A DNA stretch of 5,647 bases from Massilia sp. Its GTDB lineage: Bacteria; Pseudomonadota; Gammaproteobacteria; Burkholderiales; Burkholderiaceae_D. Under the pieces are notes generated by a model that ran no database searches, had not been told where the DNA came from, and saw nothing but the letters and a program-made list of their open reading frames with translations. Below, piece by piece: positions 1-5,467 of this stretch. The stretch is taken from the NCBI GenBank assembly GCA_003520365.1, contig DOUW01000424.1, positions 1 through 5,647 on the forward strand, read 5' to 3'. A program made the position numbers and the translations under genes. Position 1 is the first letter of the stretch; the number at the start of each line of letters is the position of its first letter.

Positions 1-186
1 CAGGCCCAGCCGGCGCAGGCGCTGACCCTGCTGGTCGGCCCGGAAGGCGGTTTCACGCGCGAGGAAGAGGACGCGGCGCTGGCCGCGGGCGCCCTGTCCC
101 TGTCGATCGGCCCGCGGGTGCTGCGCACCGAGACCGCCGCGCTGGCGGCGATGGCGATGCTGGCCGGGATCTGGGGCGGGATGTAA
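1..186 (+). CDS. rsmE: 16S rRNA (uracil-1498-N3)-methyltransferase RsmE, C-terminal part
   Basis: This is the 3' end of a gene entering from the left; the last 61 codons and a TAA stop are visible. RsmE uses S-adenosylmethionine to methylate N3 of U1498 in 16S rRNA of the small ribosomal subunit. The visible part contains the two conserved blocks of the SPOUT (trefoil-knot) fold: GPEGGF at visible residues 13-18 and GPRVLRTETA at 37-46, which form the SAM-binding knot. The C-terminus (ending IWGGM) lies at the usual distance after the second block, so the gene looks intact at this end. It is convergent with the receptor gene that follows, with a terminator 14 nt after its stop. The identification rests on both motifs and their spacing; the N-terminal PUA-like domain is outside the window. 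Confidence 0.93.
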   Translation, partial: QAQPAQALTLLVGPEGGFTREEEDAALAAGALSLSIGPRVLRTETAALAAMAMLAGIWGGM

Positions 187-200
187 GCCGTCTATGTAAA

Positions 201-235
201 AAAGCCCCGTTGCAGGAATTCTGCAGCGGGGCTTT
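201..235 (-). terminator. Rho-independent terminator of the TonB receptor gene, probably bidirectional
   Basis: A 15-bp stem (arms 201-215 and 221-235) with one G-U wobble encloses a 5-nt loop (216-220). The stem core is AAAGCCCCG paired with CGGGGCTTT. Read on the minus strand it is followed by six U (bases 203-198), the canonical form, and it lies 46 nt after the receptor stop codon. Read on the plus strand it starts 14 nt after the rsmE stop but has only three T at its end, so it may stop rsmE transcripts less efficiently. Confidence 0.88.
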
Positions 236-244
236 AGTGTTTCA

Positions 245-268
245 GGCAGCGGCATCGCTGCCGCTGTC
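245..268 (-). repeat. Second 3'-UTR hairpin after the receptor gene
   Basis: CAGCGGCA (247-254) and TGCCGCTG (259-266) form a perfect 8-bp stem, extendable by a G-U and a G-C pair to 245-268. In the minus-strand transcript the 4-nt loop reads GCGA, a GNRA-type tetraloop. It lies 13 nt after the receptor stop and before the main terminator. It has no U-tract, so it is more likely a 3'-end stabilising structure or chance GC-rich pairing than a terminator in its own right. Confidence 0.5.
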
Positions 269-281
269 CATGCTGCTGCGC

Positions 282-3140
282 TTAGAACGTGTAGGCCATG
301 CCCAGGCTGTAGAAGCGGCCGATGGCGCCTGCCTGGTGCAGCGACGCGTTGTACGAGGTCTGGGCACCGGCGTTGCCGTAGGTGGCCACGTCATACGGCG
401 GCTGCTTGTCGAACAGGTTCAGGATCGCGGCGCGCAGGGTCAGGTTCTCGCTCAGCTTGTACTGGAGGTTCAGGTTGGTCGTGGTGAACGACGGCACCTC
501 GCACAGCCAGTCAGGCTGGGTCTTGCCCTGGTAGTAAGCGCGGCCGCCCACGTCGAAGCCGGTGCGGGCGCAGTTCACGGCGTCGTGCGACGGGTCGATG
601 GTCGAGAAGCCGCCGGTGTAGTTCACCGTCGCCGTCACGTCCAGCGGGCCGCGGCTGTAGCCGAGGGTGAACTGGGCACGGTCTTTCGGGTTGCCGGTGG
701 CGCCGCCGACCGACGATGGGCCCTGGGTGCCGGCCAGCTGGTAGCTGGTGCCCGCCACTTCGGTTTCATAGCCGAAGGTGTGGGCTGCGCTCACGTTGGC
801 CGAGATGGTGCCCATGTCGTTCGCCAGGCGCCAGCGGTAACGCACGTCCGCTTCGATACCGTGGGTCTTGGTGCTACCCGCGTTGATGTACGGCGATGCG
901 CCATACAGGATCGGGCCGACGATCGGCGTGGCCAGCGTGGTGCCGGTGCCGCCGGTCGAGACCGTGGTCGGCACCGCCGCACCGCGCACCCAGTCAGGCA
1001 CGTAGCTCGGATCGTTGCCGGCACGGGTCACGATCAGGTTGCTGATCTTGATGTTGTAGTAGTCCAGGGTCATGTTCAGGCCGCGCATCGGCTCCAGAAT
1101 CAGGCCCAGGGTGTAGGACTTCGATTTTTCCGGCGACAGGTCCTGGTTTTCCGTGGTCTGGACGTACGGCGGCTGCTGGCCGCAGGCGGCGATCACGTTG
1201 CCGGCGGTGCTGGTCTGTCCGTCCGGGCACAGGATCGGGTCGTTGATCAGGTTAAAGGTGAAGAAGGAACCGGCGTTGCCCACCTCGGACGGGTTCGGTG
1301 CGCGGAAGCCGCGTGCGAAGGTGCCGCGCACGCCGATCTGCTGGGTCGGGGTCCACTTGAAGTTGGCCGCAGGCGTGAACGAATTACCGTAGGTATCGTA
1401 ATGGTCGTAACGGCCCGAGACGCTGACCTCGACGTTCTTGACCGGGGTCGCGCGCAGCTCGGCGAAGGCCGCGCTGTTGGTTTCTTCGCCGATCGCGAAG
1501 GCCGAGGTGCTGGCCACGGCGCCGTTCAGGGTCAGGCTCGACGGCGGCGAGTTCTGCTCCATCTTGTGCCAGTGGACGCCGGCGGCCACGGCCAGTGGGC
1601 CTGCGCCCAGCTGCATCAGCTCGCGCGAACCGAACAGGTCGAAGTAGTTCAGCTTGGTTTCCAGGGTATTGCTGAAGCGCGGCGAGACTTCCTGGACCAG
1701 CGCCGGATCGTTACCGCCGAGGACATTCCAGCGTCCGCTGTTGATGGCGTTGTAGAGCGCCGCGCGGTTCATGTAGCCGCTGTAGTCGGCATCGACCTTG
1801 ACGCGGGTGGCGCCGGCGGCGGCGTTCATGTCCCAGCCGTAGGCGCTGCCCTTCAGGTCGACCGCGAAGCGGGTGCTGGTCGAGGTGTTATCCGTGGTGT
1901 TGGTCGCGCCGACACCCGGAATATAACCGTACAGGGAAGCCGGGTTGGCAAACGTGTTGGTCAGGCCGGCGCCCACTGCCGCGCCCGGCGCAAAGCGCGT
2001 GCTTGCGATGCGGTTCACACCGCCGGTCAGCACGCCATCGACGAGCGTGGTGCTGCCGGCGAAGCTGGTCGGCGAATAGACCGGCGGCACGCCACGGTTG
2101 TTGATGCTGTCGCGCTTGAACAGCGAGCCCTTGAATGCGATTTCCCATTCTTCGCTCAGCTTCTTGGTCATGCCGACCAGGACGTTGATGTTCTGGGTGG
2201 CAGGCTGGATGTTCGAGTCGGTATCGCGTACCGCGCAGCCGCCGGCGCGGTAGAGCTCGAAGTTGCACTTCGAATCCAGGAACCGGAAGTTGGCCGGATT
2301 GGTGGCGCCGCCCGCGCCCGACGGGTTGTACAGGAAGGGGCTGCTGGCAGCGGTCAGGCCGCCGTTCAGGCTGGTCGGCACGCCCAGGGTCAGGTCGTTG
2401 CCGCCTTTCGAACGCCAGTCGCGATTGGCCCAGCCGAACTGTTCGCGCTGGTAAACCTTGATCGCGTCCTGGTCGCGCCATTCGGCGGTGATGAAGGCGT
2501 TGTAGCCGTCCTGGTCGAGGTCGCCGATGCCGGTGCTGATCGAGCCGCGCTTGGTCTTGCCGCCGCCGTGCTGGGTATCGCCGATCTCGGCGCTCAGGCG
2601 GGTGCCTTTGAAGTTTTTCTTCAGTTTAATGTTGATCACGCCGGCGATCGCGTCCGAGCCGTAGAGCGACGACGCGCCGCTCTTCAGGACTTCGATCGTT
2701 TCGATGGCATCGAAAGGAATCGAGGAGACGTCGACGAAGGAGCGCTGCGCGTCGTCCGACAGCGGGTACGGGGACATGCGATGGCCGTCGATCAGGACCA
2801 GGGTCGCGCCGACGGTCAGGCCGCGCAGCGAGATACCGGTTGCGCCGTTGGCGAAAGCGCCGGAAAAACCGGTGCCCAGGGTACCGGCGCCATTGGCTGC
2901 CAGGTCGGTCAGCAGTTCGGCGACCGAGGTCTTGCCGCTTTTCTGGATGTCCGCGGCGGTCAGCACCTGGACCGGGGTCGGCGTTTCGGTGTCGGCACGG
3001 CTGATCAGCGAGCCGGTCACGACCACGCGCTGCACCGCCTGGCCTTCGGCCGGCGCCTGTTGCGCCATGGCGGAGCCCATGGCGCCGGAAGCGACCAGGA
3101 ACGAAATTGCATACGGCAACGACTTCAACTTAAACGTCAT
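282..3140 (-). CDS. TonB-dependent outer-membrane receptor, substrate unknown
   Basis: A complete 952-aa outer-membrane active transporter, powered from the inner membrane by TonB-ExbB-ExbD. Residues 1-26 are a Sec signal peptide with a predicted cut after AMA, before QQ. A TonB-box-like RVVVTGS lies at 38-44, so there is no N-terminal STN signalling domain. The plug spans roughly 50-172, with GISLRGL at 102-108, LIDGHRM at 116-122 and the plug end SDAIAGVINIKL at 162-173. The rest is a 22-strand-type barrel, with LSPEKSKSYTLGL at 668-680, AILNLFDKQPP near 905-915 and a terminal aromatic (YTF), the signature for Bam-dependent assembly. Six cysteines fall in three close pairs. The ATG start is supported by AAGGAG 8 nt upstream and by the signal peptide. 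No neighbouring ECF sigma factor, anti-sigma factor, TonB/ExbBD or periplasmic transporter gene is visible, so siderophore, vitamin, sugar and metal substrates all remain possible. Confidence 0.93.
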   Translation of the reverse strand: MTFKLKSLPYAISFLVASGAMGSAMAQQAPAEGQAVQRVVVTGSLISRADTETPTPVQVLTAADIQKSGKTSVAELLTDLAANGAGTLGTGFSGAFANGATGISLRGLTVGATLVLIDGHRMSPYPLSDDAQRSFVDVSSIPFDAIETIEVLKSGASSLYGSDAIAGVINIKLKKNFKGTRLSAEIGDTQHGGGKTKRGSISTGIGDLDQDGYNAFITAEWRDQDAIKVYQREQFGWANRDWRSKGGNDLTLGVPTSLNGGLTAASSPFLYNPSGAGGATNPANFRFLDSKCNFELYRAGGCAVRDTDSNIQPATQNINVLVGMTKKLSEEWEIAFKGSLFKRDSINNRGVPPVYSPTSFAGSTTLVDGVLTGGVNRIASTRFAPGAAVGAGLTNTFANPASLYGYIPGVGATNTTDNTSTSTRFAVDLKGSAYGWDMNAAAGATRVKVDADYSGYMNRAALYNAINSGRWNVLGGNDPALVQEVSPRFSNTLETKLNYFDLFGSRELMQLGAGPLAVAAGVHWHKMEQNSPPSSLTLNGAVASTSAFAIGEETNSAAFAELRATPVKNVEVSVSGRYDHYDTYGNSFTPAANFKWTPTQQIGVRGTFARGFRAPNPSEVGNAGSFFTFNLINDPILCPDGQTSTAGNVIAACGQQPPYVQTTENQDLSPEKSKSYTLGLILEPMRGLNMTLDYYNIKISNLIVTRAGNDPSYVPDWVRGAAVPTTVSTGGTGTTLATPIVGPILYGASPYINAGSTKTHGIEADVRYRWRLANDMGTISANVSAAHTFGYETEVAGTSYQLAGTQGPSSVGGATGNPKDRAQFTLGYSRGPLDVTATVNYTGGFSTIDPSHDAVNCARTGFDVGGRAYYQGKTQPDWLCEVPSFTTTNLNLQYKLSENLTLRAAILNLFDKQPPYDVATYGNAGAQTSYNASLHQAGAIGRFYSLGMAYTF

Positions 3141-3148
3141 GAATACTT

Positions 3149-3154
3149 CTCCTT
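3149..3154 (-). promoter_or_regulatory. Shine-Dalgarno of the TonB receptor gene
   Basis: The minus strand reads AAGGAG, an almost ideal anti-16S match, 8 nt before the ATG at 3140. It begins at the base just after the TAG stop (3157-3155) of the upstream ORF. A ribosome terminating there would therefore cover this site, a layout suited to translational coupling or interference. Confidence 0.85.
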
Positions 3155-3170
3155 CTAAGCTTTTCTCAGA
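3154..3170 (-). promoter_or_regulatory. Weak hairpin abutting the receptor ribosome-binding site
   Basis: In the minus-strand transcript TCTGAG and CTTAGA can form a 6-bp stem (one G-U) around an AAAAG loop. The 3' arm includes the TAG stop of the upstream ORF and directly precedes the AGGAG of the receptor gene. A ribosome finishing the upstream ORF would melt it. The stem is short and AU-rich, so its stability is doubtful. Confidence 0.3.
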
Positions 3171-3277
3171 TGTTTTTTATGGACATGGGCACGGAGGTGC
3201 GTCATGTGTTTGTCTCTCCCGAACAGCGCTTTTTGAAACGCGTCCCAGTCCCGCACGAAACCGGGTGTGGACGTCAT
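3155..3277 (-). CDS. Candidate 40-aa upstream ORF (leader peptide) of the TonB receptor
   Basis: An ATG at 3277 opens 40 codons ending in TAG at 3155, leaving 14 nt before the receptor ATG. AAGG (3286-3289) lies 8 nt upstream as a possible Shine-Dalgarno, and a stop codon sits directly before the ATG, so the ORF cannot extend further. An in-frame internal ATG at 3205, with GGGAG 10 nt upstream, would give a 16-aa version. The N-terminal half (MTSTPGFVRDWDAF) is neutral to acidic. The C-terminal half is basic and histidine-rich, with H24, H27, H31, H33 and H36 and the ending HKKHLRKA. There is no cysteine, signal peptide or membrane segment. I recognise no family. It could be a cis-acting leader peptide for the receptor, or a chance ORF; two plausible start sites and the stop-SD layout favour the former, while its short length and only moderate G/C third-position bias keep this uncertain. 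Confidence 0.42.
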   Translation of the reverse strand: MTSTPGFVRDWDAFQKALFGRDKHMTHLRAHVHKKHLRKA

Positions 3278-3385
3278 TCAGGATGCCTTGTATTACGTTT
3301 AAAGATTAATGCGACTGCGATCGACTGCTTTTCGAGGCTACTGTTTTTATATGCGCGCCGGGTTAGGACGTACGCTCTTCATTCA

Positions 3386-3405
3386 CGATTGATAGGAATC
3401 AAGCG
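3386..3405. promoter_or_regulatory. Inverted repeat TTGAT-N4-ATCAA just downstream of the receptor promoter
   Basis: TTGAT (3389-3393) and ATCAA (3398-3402) form a perfect 5-bp dyad around AGGA. After one mismatch, CG and CG extend it to 7 of 8 matched positions over 20 bp. If the receptor promoter at 3422-3451 is right, the dyad lies at about +10 to +30 of the transcript. That is a typical position for a repressor operator, or for a small 5'-end hairpin in the RNA. No regulator gene is in the window to pair with it. Confidence 0.35.
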
Positions 3406-3421
3406 TTATCTGAATAAATAC

Positions 3422-3451
3422 ATAAAACCATACGAAAAGTCCGGGTGTCAA
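3422..3451 (-). promoter_or_regulatory. Predicted sigma-70 promoter of the TonB receptor (and upstream ORF)
   Basis: On the minus strand a perfect -35 TTGACA (3451-3446) is followed after 18 nt by TTTTAT (3427-3422), which matches four of six -10 positions. Transcription would start near 3415, giving an untranslated leader of about 275 nt before the receptor ATG. The surrounding DNA is AT-rich relative to the genes. A TATAAA (-10-like, five of six) lies further downstream on the same strand at about 3346-3351, but I see no fitting -35 for it. A start closer to the gene cannot be excluded. Confidence 0.5.
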
Positions 3452-3523
3452 CATAACGCGACAGGGCAAATTGTGTAGAAACAACACCTTGGAAATAGTC
3501 TGTTAGATAGTGCAATGCACCAT

Positions 3524-3549
3524 AAAAGAGCGGCTTTTGCCGCGCCTCT
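3524..3549 (-). terminator. Terminator-like hairpin inside the intergenic region
   Basis: In the minus-strand RNA a GCGGC/GCCGC stem with an AAAA loop is extended, after one mismatch, by five further pairs (two of them G-U). It runs into a TCTTTTAT tract. It lies upstream of the predicted receptor promoter, so it could stop antisense or stray transcripts from the FAD side, or end a short RNA. The imperfect stem and short U-tract make it only a candidate. Confidence 0.3.
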
Positions 3550-3750
3550 CCTTTCCGCTGCGAATATGCATGCTTTACGTATGTATCAAGCGTGAACGCC
3601 GTGCTTCCTGCCATCCCGCGCCGCCATTCGACCAGGTCCATGCCGGTGCACGGCGACGCAAGCGGTAGAAAAGAACAAAAAAAAATTTCACGGAAAACCA
3701 CACTGGCGCCGCCCCCCTGTTGCCTGCGCGTCGTGGCGCCCTGCCTCCGC

Positions 3751-3780
3751 CTGATCGGCGGGGCCGGCCTGAAGTAAAAT
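3751..3780 (+). promoter_or_regulatory. Possible promoter of the FAD oxidoreductase gene
   Basis: TAAAAT at 3775-3780 matches five of six -10 positions. A weak -35 candidate CTGATC (3751-3756) sits 18 nt upstream. The start point would be near 3787, giving a leader of about 39 nt. A TTGACC at 3793-3798 has no suitable -10 downstream. The poor -35 makes this tentative. Confidence 0.35.
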
Positions 3781-3825
3781 AGCCGATTGATTTGACCGCC
3801 CCCGCTGGCGCCCTACGCGAAACCT

Positions 3826-5463
3826 ATGCTCCGAATTAACGAACTCAAGCTCCCCCTCGATCACCCCGACCGCGCCCTGCGCGACGCCATCGTCGCCCGC
3901 CTGGGCATCGACGTTGCCGACCTGGTCGACTTCACCGTCTTCAAGCGCAGCTACGACGCGCGCAAGAAGGCGGCGATCGTGCTCATCTACGCAATCGACG
4001 TCGAAGTGCAGAACGAGGCGGCGGTGCTGGCGCGCCTGAAGAACGACCAGTACATCGTTCCCTCGCCCGACACCGGCTACAAATTCGTGGACGCGCCGCG
4101 TCCGCCGGCCGGCACGCCGCGTCCGATCGTGGTCGGCACCGGCCCCTGCGGCCTGTTCGTGGCCCTGATCCTGGCCCAGATGGGCCTGAACCCGCTGGTG
4201 CTCGAGCGCGGCAAGATCGTGCGCGAACGGACCGTCGACACCTTCGGCTTCTGGCGCAAGCGCAAGCTCAACACCGAGTCGAACGTGCAGTTCGGCGAAG
4301 GCGGCGCCGGCACCTTCTCGGACGGCAAGCTGTACAGCCAGATCAAGGACCCGAAGCACTACGGCCGCAAGGTCCTGACCGAGTTCGTCAAATCGGGCGC
4401 GCCGGAAGAGATCATGTACGTCAGCAAGCCGCACATCGGCACCTTCCGCCTGGTCAAGATGGTCGAGCAGATGCGCGCCGAGATCCTGTCGCTGGGCGGC
4501 GAAATCCGCTTCCAGACCAGGCTCGAGGACGTCTTGATCAGCGAGACGGGCGGCGTGCGCCAGGTCCGTGGCGTGGTTCTCGCCTCGGGCGAGGAAATCG
4601 CGACCAATCACCTGGTGATGGCGATCGGCCACAGCGCGCGCGACACCTTCCAGATGCTCTACGACCGCGGCGTCTACATCGAAGCGAAACCGTTCTCGAT
4701 CGGCTTTCGCGTCGAGCACCCGCAGTCGCTGATCGACGTCTGCCGCTTCGGCCCGAACGCGGGCAACAAGATCCTCGGCGCGGCCGATTATAAAATCGTG
4801 CACCACGCCTCGAACGGGCGCTCGGTCTACAGTTTCTGCATGTGCCCGGGCGGCACCGTGGTTGCCGCCTCCTCGGAAGAAGGCCGCGTGGTCACCAACG
4901 GCATGAGCCAGTACTCGCGCGCCGAGCGCAACGCCAACAGCGCCATCGTGGTCGGCATCACGCCGGAAGACTATCCGGGCCACCCGCTGGCCGGCATCGC
5001 CTTCCAGCGCGAACTCGAGTCGCGCGCCTTTGTCCTCGGCGGCGGCACCTACGATGCGCCGGGCCAGCTGATGGGCGACTTCGTGAAGGGCATTCCGTCG
5101 AAGGAATTCGGTTCGGTGATCCCGTCCTTCAAGCCGGCGGTGCACCTGACCGATCTGGCGCCCTCGCTGCCGGAATACGCGATCACGGCGCTGCGCGAAG
5201 CGTTTGTCGCGTTTGATAAACAGATCAAGGGCTACTACAAGCACGACGCGGTGCTGACCGGCGTCGAGACCCGCACCTCCTCGCCGATCCGCATCAAGCG
5301 CCGCGACGACGACCTGCAAAGCCTGAATACGCGTGGCCTGTTCCCGGCCGGCGAAGGCGCGGGCTACGCCGGCGGCATCATGTCGGCGGCCGTGGACGGC
5401 ATCCGCGTCGCCGAAGCGGTCGCGCTGGCGATGGGCGTCCCGGTGCCCGCGCTGCAGGACTGA
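3826..5463 (+). CDS. FAD-dependent oxidoreductase/dehydrogenase, uncharacterised COG2509 type
   Basis: A complete 545-aa cytoplasmic flavoprotein with no signal peptide or membrane segment. Residues 1 to about 95 form the small N-terminal domain typical of this family (start MLRINELKLPLDH). The Rossmann FAD site follows: IVVGTGPCG with glycines 104, 106 and 109, and the ribose-binding acidic residue E127 in VLERG. GEGGAGTFSDGKL (157-169) is a conserved family block. MAIGHSARD (265-273) resembles the second nucleotide-binding ATG-like motif. FCMCPGG (337-343) holds a CxC pair. The C-terminal GLFPAGEGAGYAGG (504-517) closes the FAD site. The length is normal for the family, whose substrate and physiological role are unknown as far as I know. 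The ATG at 3826 is chosen because it gives the family N-terminus, although the preceding bases (GCGAAACCT) hold no clear Shine-Dalgarno. The RhtA-like gene follows 4 nt after its stop, suggesting co-transcription. Confidence 0.9.
   Translation: MLRINELKLPLDHPDRALRDAIVARLGIDVADLVDFTVFKRSYDARKKAAIVLIYAIDVEVQNEAAVLARLKNDQYIVPSPDTGYKFVDAPRPPAGTPRPIVVGTGPCGLFVALILAQMGLNPLVLERGKIVRERTVDTFGFWRKRKLNTESNVQFGEGGAGTFSDGKLYSQIKDPKHYGRKVLTEFVKSGAPEEIMYVSKPHIGTFRLVKMVEQMRAEILSLGGEIRFQTRLEDVLISETGGVRQVRGVVLASGEEIATNHLVMAIGHSARDTFQMLYDRGVYIEAKPFSIGFRVEHPQSLIDVCRFGPNAGNKILGAADYKIVHHASNGRSVYSFCMCPGGTVVAASSEEGRVVTNGMSQYSRAERNANSAIVVGITPEDYPGHPLAGIAFQRELESRAFVLGGGTYDAPGQLMGDFVKGIPSKEFGSVIPSFKPAVHLTDLAPSLPEYAITALREAFVAFDKQIKGYYKHDAVLTGVETRTSSPIRIKRRDDDLQSLNTRGLFPAGEGAGYAGGIMSAAVDGIRVAEAVALAMGVPVPALQD
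5456..5459 (+). promoter_or_regulatory. Shine-Dalgarno deciding the TTG start of the EamA transporter
   Basis: AGGA, inside the last codons of the FAD gene, lies 8 nt before the TTG at 5468. No in-frame ATG exists in the visible part, and the next in-frame GTG falls inside the first membrane segment. The TTG is therefore the best start. Confidence 0.6.
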
Positions 5464-5467
5464 AGCC

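Larger units (their letters stand above)
3278..3825. other. Divergent intergenic region, AT-rich core, no convincing protein gene
   Basis: This non-coding stretch separates the divergent receptor and FAD genes. Its centre (3401-3540) is about 40% G+C by hand count, far below the flanking genes. Besides the promoter and dyads listed separately, it contains a perfect short palindrome GTGCA-A-TGCAC (3510-3520), a 7-bp direct repeat CGACTGC spaced by exactly 10 bp (3312-3318, 3322-3328), a run of nine A (3677-3685), and three TGGCGCC sites (3704, 3734, 3806) upstream of the FAD gene. Open frames of about 100 codons exist on both strands. They lack family resemblance, host-like codon use and good ribosome sites, so I treat them as non-coding. 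Confidence 0.7.

Noticed and set aside
210..3158. 982-codon open frame on the plus strand opposite the TonB receptor
   Set aside because: It is a shadow of G/C-ending codons on the opposite strand. Its translation is Arg/Ala/Gly/Val-rich with no domain, while the minus strand has a signal peptide, plug motifs and a barrel end.
3165..3170. CTGAGA on the minus strand, resembling part of the TPP riboswitch core
   Set aside because: The other required conserved THI-box blocks are not present in the leader, so a six-base match is chance.
3170..3478. 102-codon plus-strand frame in the intergenic region
   Set aside because: It runs antisense to the leader and through the promoter elements, and its composition looks random with no recognisable domain.
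3398..3593. 9-bp direct repeat ATCAAGCGT at 3398-3406 and 3585-3593
   Set aside because: About one 9-mer repeat is expected by chance in an intergenic region of this size, and the flanks do not extend the match.
3399..3701. 100-codon minus-strand frame in the intergenic region, starting with GTG
   Set aside because: No Shine-Dalgarno of note, no family resemblance and AT-rich non-host codon use. It also overlaps the predicted promoter and terminator-like hairpin of the receptor upstream region.
3704..3812. Three TGGCGCC copies upstream of the FAD gene
   Set aside because: Irregular spacing (30 and 72 bp) and a GC-rich 6-bp palindrome core make chance likely; there is no dyad or promoter relation.
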